The notes under the pieces are model-generated. The model had not been told where the DNA came from. It saw nothing but the letters and a program-made list of their open reading frames with translations, and did not search any database. A program made the translations under genes and the position numbers. A DNA stretch of 5,370 bases from NCBI GenBank assembly GCA_026417815.1, contig JAOACN010000604.1:1-5370 (forward strand). Reading direction: 5' to 3'. Shown here piece after piece: positions 1-4,319 of this stretch; position 1 is the first letter of the stretch, and the number at the start of each line of letters is the position of its first letter. The DNA comes from Chloroflexaceae bacterium. GTDB lineage: Bacteria; Chloroflexota; Chloroflexia; Chloroflexales; Chloroflexaceae.

Positions 1-61
1 AGATGCCCTCGCTCCCAGGAGAAGTGTGAACAGTTACGATCGGCGCGGTCAACTGCAATAT
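1..61. other. Left edge, no gene seen
   Basis: No recognisable gene or RNA is visible here. An AGGAG at 17-21 lies 4 nt before a GTG at 26, but the frame it would open runs through the tandem hairpins and then antisense to pntB, and its product resembles no family I know. No adapter sequence is seen at this end. Confidence 0.5.
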
Positions 62-111
62 GGGGGCGGCCAGGCCGCCCCCGACCCTCCGGGAGGGCTG
101 CGCCCTCCCGG
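62..111 (-). terminator. Tandem GC hairpins after pntB (possible terminator)
   Basis: Two perfect inverted repeats lie side by side, beginning 21 nt past the pntB stop codon. The first met by a transcript has arms 89-98 and 102-111 (10 bp, 3-nt loop TGC). The second has arms 62-70 and 74-82 (9 bp, 3-nt loop CAG). A further CCCTCCCG copy follows the first hairpin at 113-120. No U-run follows either stem on the minus strand, so this is not a textbook intrinsic terminator. It may stop or protect the pnt mRNA 3' end, or be a copy of a dispersed intergenic repeat. The stems are seen directly; the role is inferred. Confidence 0.45.
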
Positions 112-132
112 GCCCTCCCGTGTTGGACGGCA

Positions 133-1515
133 TCAGGCCGCTTTCAGGGCGTTCATCAGGTCGAGCGCGCCTTTCTTGGCGTCGGCGAACAGCATCAGCG
201 TGTTTTCGGCAGCGAAGAGCGGGTTGGGTATGCCAGCAAAACCGGGGCTGAGGCTGCGCTTGATAACGATCACGCTGCGGGCCTTATCAACGTTCAAAAT
301 GGGCATGCCGGCAATCGGGCTGCTGGGGTTGGTGCGCGCCAGGGGGTTGACCACATCGTTGGCGCCGATCACAATGGCCACATCGGTCTGCTCGAAGGTC
401 GGATTGATCTCGTCCATCTCCTTCATCTGCTCGTAGGGAATGTCGGCCTCAGCCAGGAGCACGTTCATATGGCCGGGCATACGTCCCGCCACGGGATGGA
501 TGGCGAACTCGACCTCCACCCCGCGCTCCTCGAGGATGAGCACCAGATCGCGCACGGCGTGCTGGGCCTGTGAGACGGCCATGCCATAGCCCGGCACGAT
601 GACCACCCGCCGGGCCCCCTCGAGCAACATGGCCAGTTCATCGGCATGGGCGGCCTTGACCTTGCCGGCGTAGACCTCATCGCTGCTCGCCGCCTCTTCG
701 GAGGGCACCCAGATGCCGAAGAGCACGTTGGTGAGCGAGCGGTTCATCGCCTTGCACATGATGTTGGTCAGGATGATGCCCGAGGCGCCCACCAGCGAGC
801 CAGTGATGATCAGCGCGTTGTTGTTGAGCACGAAGCCAGTCGCCGCCGCGGCCAGACCGGAGTAGGAGTTGAGCAACGAGATGACCACCGGCATATCCGC
901 GCCGCCAATGGGAAAGACCAGCGACAGGCCGAGGACGCTCGCCGTGACCACCAGGGCCCAGTAGGCCCAGGTGGCGCTCGGGTCAATCACCAGCCAGACG
1001 CCGAAGGCAGTGGTGAGGGCCAGGAGCGCGGCGTTGAACATCTGCGCCCCTTTGATGCGGATATCGCCGACCAGGCCCTGCAACTTGCCGAAGGCAACCA
1101 GGCTGCCCCAGAACGTCACCGCGCCGATCAGCCCCGAGGCGGCAGTGGCGATGGTGAACTGCGGCGGAACGCCGGTGGCGAGCGCCAGCGTCTCCATAAG
1201 CGCCGCGCCGGCAACCAGGGTCGAGGCGATGCCGCCGAATCCGTTGAGCAGGGCCACCATCTGCGGCATATCCGTCATCTGCACGCGATTGGCCATCAGC
1301 GCGCCGATCCCCGCGCCTACCACCACGCCAGCGATGATCCACTCGTAACGCACCACGTGCAGATCAAGCAGGGCAGCCACCACGGCAATCAGCATGCCGA
1401 TCGCCCCCATGCGGTTACCCCGCACCGCCGTGCGCGGATGGGTCATGCCCTTAATGCCGAGAATAAACAGCACTGCGGCAACCAGATAGGCTAGATTGAT
1501 CAGATTCTCACGCAT
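133..1515 (-). CDS. pntB: NAD(P) transhydrogenase subunit beta (PntB)
   Basis: Beta subunit of the proton-pumping transhydrogenase, 460 aa against 462 in E. coli. It forms most of the proton channel (domain II, several membrane helices within residues 1-270) and binds NADP(H) in the C-terminal domain III (about 285-460). Visible family motifs are MTDMPQMVALL (80-90), GGADMPVVISLLNSYSG (204-220, with Asp207 and Asn216 matching E. coli Asp213 and Asn222), the nucleotide loop GYGMAV (309-314), IHPVAGRMPGHMN (339-351), GANDVVNP (384-391) and KR at 419-420. The ATG at 1515 is chosen because GGAAGGA (1525-1531) lies 9 nt upstream. A TTG at 1524 would add three residues and overlap the pntA2 stop as TTGA, but that ribosome site would abut it. 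It is the last gene of the pnt set. Oddity: Asn91 stands where E. coli has the proton-channel His91. Confidence 0.97.
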   Translation of the reverse strand: MRENLINLAYLVAAVLFILGIKGMTHPRTAVRGNRMGAIGMLIAVVAALLDLHVVRYEWIIAGVVVGAGIGALMANRVQMTDMPQMVALLNGFGGIASTLVAGAALMETLALATGVPPQFTIATAASGLIGAVTFWGSLVAFGKLQGLVGDIRIKGAQMFNAALLALTTAFGVWLVIDPSATWAYWALVVTASVLGLSLVFPIGGADMPVVISLLNSYSGLAAAATGFVLNNNALIITGSLVGASGIILTNIMCKAMNRSLTNVLFGIWVPSEEAASSDEVYAGKVKAAHADELAMLLEGARRVVIVPGYGMAVSQAQHAVRDLVLILEERGVEVEFAIHPVAGRMPGHMNVLLAEADIPYEQMKEMDEINPTFEQTDVAIVIGANDVVNPLARTNPSSPIAGMPILNVDKARSVIVIKRSLSPGFAGIPNPLFAAENTLMLFADAKKGALDLMNALKAA

Positions 1516-1520
1516 CGCCG

Positions 1521-1802
1521 TCAATCCTTCCGCCGGAACATCGCGAGCATGCGCTCGGTCACCAGAAAGCCGCCCACCACGTTAATCGTTGCGAACACCA
1601 CTGCCAGAAAGCCAAGGATCGTCGTCAGCAGCGAGATCTGGGCCCCCGCCGAAATCACCGCGCCCACCAGCGTGATCCCGGAGATCGCGTTCGAACCGGA
1701 CATCAACGGGGTATGCAGCGTCGGCGGGACCTTGGTAATGATCTCAAAGCCGACGAAAATGGCAAGTACAAAGACCGTCAGCGAAATGACCAGCAGTTCC
1801 AC
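1521..1802 (-). CDS. pntA2: NAD(P) transhydrogenase subunit alpha part 2 (PntA2), membrane domain
   Basis: A 93-aa hydrophobic protein matching the membrane-spanning C-terminal part of E. coli PntA, here as a separate polypeptide. It has three likely membrane helices at about 3-22, 40-54 and 57-82, and a basic C-terminal tail (RRKD). The diagnostic motif KVPPTLHTPLMSGSNAISGI occupies residues 24-43, between the first and second helices. With the PntB helices it forms domain II, which couples proton flow to hydride transfer. The start is GTG at 1802, supported by a strong GAGGAG (1809-1814) 6 nt upstream. Its stop lies 5 nt before the pntB ATG. It is separated from pntA1 by an unusually long 381-bp gap. 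The motif leaves little doubt about identity. Confidence 0.96.
   Translation of the reverse strand: MELLVISLTVFVLAIFVGFEIITKVPPTLHTPLMSGSNAISGITLVGAVISAGAQISLLTTILGFLAVVFATINVVGGFLVTERMLAMFRRKD
1525..1531 (-). promoter_or_regulatory. pntB: Ribosome binding site of pntB, decides the start
   Basis: On the minus strand this reads GGAAGGA, 9 nt before the ATG at 1515 and directly touching the TTG at 1524. The spacing favours the ATG. The site lies inside the last codons of pntA2, so the two genes are probably translationally coupled. Confidence 0.7.
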
Positions 1803-1808
1803 GGATGT

Positions 1809-1814
1809 CTCCTC
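1809..1814 (-). promoter_or_regulatory. pntA2: Ribosome binding site of pntA2, supports the GTG start
   Basis: GAGGAG on the minus strand, 6 nt before the GTG at 1802. Its strength and spacing fix a non-ATG start that might otherwise be doubted. Confidence 0.8.
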
Positions 1815-1898
1815 ATCGGTTCTGGGTCAGACTTCATTCAGAGATAGGCCATACCCTCGGTTTGATCGTTGCTTCCCACCCCCTCACGACCACCACAA

Positions 1899-1913
1899 CG
1901 AGACTTCGTCTCG
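1899..1913. repeat. Short triloop hairpin
   Basis: CGAGAC-TTC-GTCTCG is a perfect 6-bp stem with a 3-nt loop, about 85 nt upstream of the pntA2 ribosome binding site. It shares its C-TTC-G loop closure with the hairpins at 2062-2080 and 4075-4091. Confidence 0.55.
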
Positions 1914-1952
1914 GCCGGTGTAGCGGGGGCCCGCAGCCCCTCCGAGCCTCCC

Positions 1953-1972
1953 CTACAATAGCGTCGTTGTAG
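1953..1972. repeat. Inverted repeat CTACAA/TTGTAG
   Basis: A perfect 6-bp stem (1953-1958 with 1967-1972) with an 8-nt loop. It is less GC-rich than the neighbouring hairpins, so it could be a protein-binding site rather than an RNA structure. No function can be assigned. Confidence 0.4.
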
Positions 1973-2021
1973 TACCAACTCTACCCGGTCACTTGCCGTG
2001 GCTTACGCTGCGAGGAGGTTG

Positions 2022-2040
2022 GGAGGGATTGCCCCCCTCC
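2022..2040. repeat. GGAGGG/CCCTCC hairpin
   Basis: Arms GGAGGG (2022-2027) and CCCTCC (2035-2040) enclose a 7-nt loop. It has the same GGAGGG/CCCTCC arms and sequence style as the hairpin at 4029-4048, and the 89-111 hairpin has a related core. It precedes the GCGCGGCTTCGC hairpin by 21 nt, as the 4029-4048 copy does by 26 nt. Confidence 0.45.
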
Positions 2041-2061
2041 GAGCTTTCCCCTTCCCGGTGC

Positions 2062-2080
2062 GGCGCGGCTTCGCTGCGCC
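2062..2080 (+). repeat. GC-rich triloop hairpin, copy 1
   Basis: Arms 2062-2069 and 2073-2080 pair over 8 bp with one G-U, closing a TTC loop. Read on the minus strand the wobble becomes a C-A mismatch, so the stem is better as a plus-strand RNA. Positions 2063-2080 match 4075-4092 at 17 of 18 bases, so the element occurs at least twice in this window, always outside genes. Confidence 0.55.
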
Positions 2081-2097
2081 AGGAAGAAGAGATCTTC

Positions 2098-2112
2098 GGG
2101 GCCTGCGGCCCC
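2098..2112 (-). terminator. Terminator-like hairpin after pntA1
   Basis: On the minus strand GGGGCC-GCA-GGCCCC forms a perfect 6-bp GC stem, beginning 71 nt past the pntA1 stop. It is followed by a pyrimidine-rich stretch (GATCTCTTCTTCC) but no clean U-run. It could reduce transcription into pntA2-pntB, or it may be another intergenic repeat copy. Confidence 0.4.
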
Positions 2113-2183
2113 CCCGCCAGCGGCAAAGTGACAAAGTAGAGTTAGAGCTGTGACGGAGCTGGTGGTCGAGATGATCTCCGGGC

Positions 2184-3353
2184 TTACGACGCAACCGTAT
2201 CGGCCTGGGCGAGCAACTCGCGGATGCGCGCGTTGGTGACGGCACCGTTGTGGGTCACCAGCGTCTCGCGCACAATCTCATCGTCGGTATCGAGGGCCAG
2301 GCGTCCCTCCTTGACCGCAAGCTTAAGCAGGTTGACCAGGTTACGGCTGTAGAGCTGGCTGGCGTGGTTGGGCACCGTGGAGGCGATGTTCGTCGGGCCG
2401 ATGATCGTCACGCCGTACTCCACCACGATTTCATTCGGGCGCGTCAGTTCACAATTGCCGCCGTGCTCGGCCGCCAGATCAACAATCACCGAGCCGGGCT
2501 GCATCCCGGCAACCATGTCGCGGGTGATCAGGACCGGGGCGCGTTTGCCGGGAATGGCGGCGGTGCTGATCACGGCATCGTTCCGCGCGACAACCTCGCT
2601 CATCAACTGCCGCTGGCGCCGGTAAAACTCCTCACCCTGGGCCTTGGCGTACCCGCCCTTGTCCTCACTATCGCCGGTCTCTAGCGGCAACTCGACGAAC
2701 TTGGCGCCGACGCTCTCAACCTGCTCCTTGACCGCCGCGCGCACATCGTAGGCCTCGACACGGGCGCCCATGCGCTTGGCGTGGGCGCAGGCCTGCAGCC
2801 CGGCCACGCCCGCGCCGATGACGAAGACCCGCGCGGGGGTAATCGTGCCGGCAGCGGTCATCAGCATCGGGAACATGCGGGGGAGGTACATCGCCGCCAG
2901 GATCGACGCCTTGTAGCCGGCAATGGTTGCCATGGACGAAAGGGCATCCATGCTCTGCGCGCGACTGATGCGCGGCACCAGTTCCAGGGCCAGGGCGCTC
3001 ACGCCACGCTCGGCCAGGGCGGCGACCTGCCGCGGGTCCCAGAGCGGATCAAGGAACGCCAGAATTGCCTGCCCGGCGCGCAGGAGCCGCAGATCAGCCT
3101 CGGCCTGCACTGGCGCCGCGCCGCCCGCGCGCACCTGAAACAGCACATCGGCGGCGGCGAACACTTCAGCGCGCGAGGCGGCCACCCTTGCGCCGCGTTC
3201 GACGTACTGCTGATCGGGAAAACCGGCCCGCAGCCCGGCCCCGCTCTCGATCAGCACCTCCAACCCCAGCTTCTTGAGCGTGGGCACATCGCCAGGCACC
3301 AGCGCCACACGCTGCTCTCCGGGAAAGACCTCCTGTGGAACGCCAACAATCAT
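2184..3353 (-). CDS. pntA1: NAD(P) transhydrogenase subunit alpha part 1 (PntA1), NAD(H)-binding
   Basis: Soluble domain I of the transhydrogenase, 389 aa. It binds NAD(H) on the cytoplasmic face and exchanges hydride with NADP(H) on PntB. It opens with an AlaDH/PNT N-terminal domain (MIVGVPQE at residue 1). The RQD-loop motif PRISRAQSMDALSS (127-140) keeps Arg128, Gln133 and Asp136. Then come the Rossmann GAGVAG (180-185), the acidic residue Asp203 after the second strand, the mobile-loop-like GGYAKAQGEEF (233-243), and VDLAAEHGGNCE (291-302). Its C-terminus ends before any membrane helix, which fits the split-alpha type where PntA2 supplies that part. I chose the ATG at 3353 because MIVGVPQE matches the usual family start; a GGGGG tract lies 5 nt upstream. 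A GTG at 3377 would add eight residues. First gene of the pnt set. Confidence 0.97.
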   Translation of the reverse strand: MIVGVPQEVFPGEQRVALVPGDVPTLKKLGLEVLIESGAGLRAGFPDQQYVERGARVAASRAEVFAAADVLFQVRAGGAAPVQAEADLRLLRAGQAILAFLDPLWDPRQVAALAERGVSALALELVPRISRAQSMDALSSMATIAGYKASILAAMYLPRMFPMLMTAAGTITPARVFVIGAGVAGLQACAHAKRMGARVEAYDVRAAVKEQVESVGAKFVELPLETGDSEDKGGYAKAQGEEFYRRQRQLMSEVVARNDAVISTAAIPGKRAPVLITRDMVAGMQPGSVIVDLAAEHGGNCELTRPNEIVVEYGVTIIGPTNIASTVPNHASQLYSRNLVNLLKLAVKEGRLALDTDDEIVRETLVTHNGAVTNARIRELLAQADTVAS

Positions 3354-3398
3354 GGATACCCCCGTGCACGATGCCACAAACGCTCACCGCTAATGACC

Positions 3399-3424
3399 CA
3401 CAGAGCGGCTCGCACGGCGCTGTG
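3399..3424 (-). promoter_or_regulatory. Hairpin in the predicted pntA1 leader
   Basis: CACAG (3399-3403) pairs with CTGTG (3420-3424), and two more pairs follow after one mismatch. The hairpin lies in the ~110-nt leader between the predicted pntA1 transcription start and its ATG. No riboswitch family is recognised. An alternative small stem (3412-3415 with 3422-3425) would compete with it. Confidence 0.3.
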
Positions 3425-3458
3425 CAAGACCCTTTCATCCCCTGGACTTGCCCTGGGC

Positions 3459-3474
3459 ACTTGAGATCTCAAGT
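3459..3474. promoter_or_regulatory. Perfect 16-bp palindrome, candidate operator
   Basis: ACTTGAGATCTCAAGT is its own reverse complement over all 16 bases. It overlaps the last three bases of the predicted pntA1 -10 box and covers the expected transcription start, the classic place for a repressor. It does not fit the spacing of FNR/CRP (TTGAT-N4-ATCAA) or Rex (TTGTGA-N6-TCACAA) sites. I cannot name the regulator. Confidence 0.55.
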
Positions 3475-3500
3475 ATACCACACATCGGCGCATTTGGGAA
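3472..3500 (-). promoter_or_regulatory. Candidate pntA1 promoter (sigma70-like, extended -10)
   Basis: On the minus strand TGGTATACT gives an extended -10 (TATACT at 3477-3472). Seventeen bases upstream lies TTCCCA (3500-3495), a weak -35 matching TTGACA at 4 of 6. The start would fall near 3465, leaving a ~112-nt leader before the pntA1 ATG. This is pattern matching only. Confidence 0.5.
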
Positions 3501-3523
3501 TTGCTTCACAGATGCTAAAACGG

Positions 3524-3552
3524 TTGACGAGCGCCCCGCGGATCTTTATACT
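3524..3552 (+). promoter_or_regulatory. Strong rightward sigma70-like promoter with no clear gene
   Basis: TTGACG (3524-3529), a 17-bp spacer and TATACT (3547-3552) match the sigma70 consensus at 5 of 6 in each box with ideal spacing. An A-rich patch (CTAAAA at 3515-3520) lies just upstream. Transcription would start near 3559 and run rightward. The acyl-CoA dehydrogenase start is about 760 nt away and has its own closer promoter, so this one may serve a non-coding RNA, an unrecognised gene or a long leader. Confidence 0.55.
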
Positions 3553-3976
3553 GTCTGGTATCCATCGGCCAGTAAACTAAGAACCTGTTCAAATCCCACC
3601 TCTCGGCCCGATGCTCCGGCCAGGGCCGTCAGGAATTATCTGGACAGGCAGAAGTGTCGCGCGCCAGCGTATGGACCCTGCTTCCGGGACACACAACCCG
3701 CCGGCTGCCACGCCCGCGTCTGCGGTAGAGCAGCGCCCCGCCAGCGTTGCGGTTGCGGCGCGCCGCGAAGGGGGCGTCTTCCAGCCGCTCGACGCGCCCA
3801 CCGGCCACGCCGCCCAACCAGGCGTTGCTTCTGTGCATCCGGGGGCGCCGGCTGGCAACCCTCGCCGCGGCGGCCCGGCAACGCTTTCCGCAACGCGCCG
3901 CATGTTCGTGGCGGGCGCGGGCGGGTGCGACGGAGCGCCGCGCTTCAGCGTGTACCAGGCGCCCGCGGCGGCTGGA

Positions 3977-4009
3977 GGGGCACGGGGAAACCCGGTTTCC
4001 CTGCGCCCC
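3977..4009. repeat. 33-nt near-perfect hairpin
   Basis: Outer arms GGGGC (3977-3981) and GCCCC (4005-4009), one A-C mismatch, one C-G and one G-U pair, then inner arms GGGAAA (3985-3990) and TTTCCC (3996-4001) around a 5-nt loop. The central 17 bases are a perfect 8+1+8 inverted repeat. The A-C mismatch and G-U pair are as read on the plus strand. No poly-U follows on either strand. Confidence 0.5.
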
Positions 4010-4018
4010 CGTTCGATG

Positions 4019-4057
4019 GGAGGGTTCGGGAGGGTCGCGTCCCCCTCCAGAACCTCC
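4019..4057. repeat. Nested GGAGG/CCTCC hairpin
   Basis: Two stacked stems: GGAGG (4019-4023) with CCTCC (4053-4057), and inside them GGAGGG (4029-4034) with CCCTCC (4043-4048). The inner stem resembles 2022-2040. Confidence 0.45.
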
Positions 4058-4074
4058 TGGATTGAGCCAGTGGT

Positions 4075-4092
4075 GCGCGGCTTCGCCGCGCC
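4075..4092. repeat. GC-rich triloop hairpin, copy 2
   Basis: GCGCGGC-TTC-GCCGCGC (4075-4091) is a perfect 7-bp stem. Over 18 bases it matches 2063-2080 with one difference (C for T), and that difference turns a G-U pair into G-C, which keeps pairing on both strands. Confidence 0.55.
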
Positions 4093-4100
4093 AACGTCCA

Positions 4101-4166
4101 TCAGGTGAAGAATTCCTTGCTAAATAGTGAACAAACCTCCTCTCACAAGAAAGACCCTTCACCTGA
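4101..4166. promoter_or_regulatory. 10-bp inverted repeat flanking an AT-rich patch, candidate operator pair
   Basis: TCAGGTGAAG (4101-4110) and its exact reverse complement CTTCACCTGA (4157-4166) are separated by 46 bp of relatively AT-rich DNA. The right arm overlaps the predicted -35 box of the acyl-CoA dehydrogenase promoter. The arms could be two half-sites of a regulator acting by looping. No regulator is identified. Confidence 0.45.
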
Positions 4167-4191
4167 CATTTCGTGGCCCGTCGCATATGAT
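4163..4191 (+). promoter_or_regulatory. Candidate promoter of the acyl-CoA dehydrogenase gene
   Basis: CTGACA (4163-4168), a 17-bp spacer and TATGAT (4186-4191), each 5 of 6 to the sigma70 consensus. The start would be near 4198, giving a ~120-nt leader before the ATG at 4320. Confidence 0.6.
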
Positions 4192-4217
4192 TGCAGGCAG
4201 AACTAAACGCGTGTAGA

Positions 4218-4296
4218 ACTTGCTGCCGGCAAAGGAGCGCGGTTGCCGCGCTCTGCTGCCATCCGTTGCGCGCGTGCGGGCGGAGGGACAGCAAGT
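4218..4296 (+). promoter_or_regulatory. Structured 5' leader candidate of the acyl-CoA dehydrogenase gene
   Basis: ACTTGCTG (4218-4225) pairs exactly with CAGCAAGT (4289-4296), closing a domain that holds a perfect 8-bp hairpin (4235-4242 with 4246-4253, loop TTG) and a weaker one (TCCG 4262-4265 with CGGA 4281-4284). This is the shape of a three-way junction. It ends 7 nt before the GGAGAGGA ribosome binding site (4304-4311), a place where folding could affect translation. It matches no riboswitch class I recognise. The pairing is seen; its function is inferred. Confidence 0.4.
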
Positions 4297-4303
4297 CACT
4301 AGT

Positions 4304-4311
4304 GGAGAGGA
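4304..4311 (+). promoter_or_regulatory. Ribosome binding site fixing the acyl-CoA dehydrogenase start
   Basis: GGAGAGGA, 8 nt before the ATG at 4320. This supports that ATG over the in-frame TTG at 4191, which would lie inside the predicted -10 box. Confidence 0.75.
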
Positions 4312-4319
4312 TCAGGCCG

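Larger units (their letters stand above)
1803..2183. other. 381-bp hairpin-rich gap between pntA1 and pntA2
   Basis: No protein gene is supported here. The stretch holds at least five inverted repeats: 1899-1913, 1953-1972, 2022-2040, 2062-2080 and 2098-2112. It has no clear sigma70 promoter facing pntA2; the best minus-strand -10-like words (TATGGC, TATCTC near 1845) lack a good -35. The genes may therefore be co-transcribed through this gap, with the hairpins acting in termination, mRNA processing or stability. Alternatively it is a block of dispersed intergenic repeats that has entered the operon. Both roles are inferred. Confidence 0.6.
3560..4100. other. GC-rich stretch without a supportable gene
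   Basis: Long open frames exist on both strands here, but they overlap one another, lack a well-placed ribosome binding site and give Ala/Arg/Pro/Gly-rich products unlike any family I know. This is what a GC-rich sequence poor in stop codons produces by chance. The right part holds three hairpins (3977-4009, 4019-4057, 4075-4091). A 12-bp palindrome (GCGGCGCGCCGC, 3755-3766) also lies here. It could be a decayed gene, a repeat block or a transcribed RNA. Confidence 0.5.

Noticed and set aside
26..436. Plus-strand open frame starting GTG with AGGAG 4 nt upstream
   Set aside because: It runs through the two tandem hairpins and then antisense to the conserved end of pntB, and the product resembles no known family.
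646..1494. Long plus-strand open frame antisense to pntB
   Set aside because: Mirror frame of a well-conserved gene in GC-rich DNA; the composition is His/Arg/Gly-rich without domains.
3354..3377. GTG start of pntA1 at 3377, preceded by GGTGAG
   Set aside because: It is possible, but the eight extra residues are not seen in the family, whose proteins start at the MIVGVPQE-like strand.
3587..3600. GTTCAAATCCCACC, resembling a tRNA T-arm loop
   Set aside because: The flanking bases cannot form the T-stem (only the first pair matches) and no acceptor stem complement lies upstream, so there is no tRNA; a decayed tRNA end or chance match remains possible.
3611..4108. Plus-strand frame of 165 codons after the orphan promoter
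   Set aside because: Well placed about 50 nt after the predicted start, but it has no ribosome binding site, is rich in Ala/Gly/Pro/Arg, overlaps equally long frames on both strands and crosses three hairpins. I could not support it as a gene.
4191..4319. N-terminal extension of the acyl-CoA dehydrogenase from TTG at 4191
   Set aside because: The extension is Cys/Arg-rich and unlike the family, its start lies in the predicted -10 box, and the ATG at 4320 has a good ribosome binding site.
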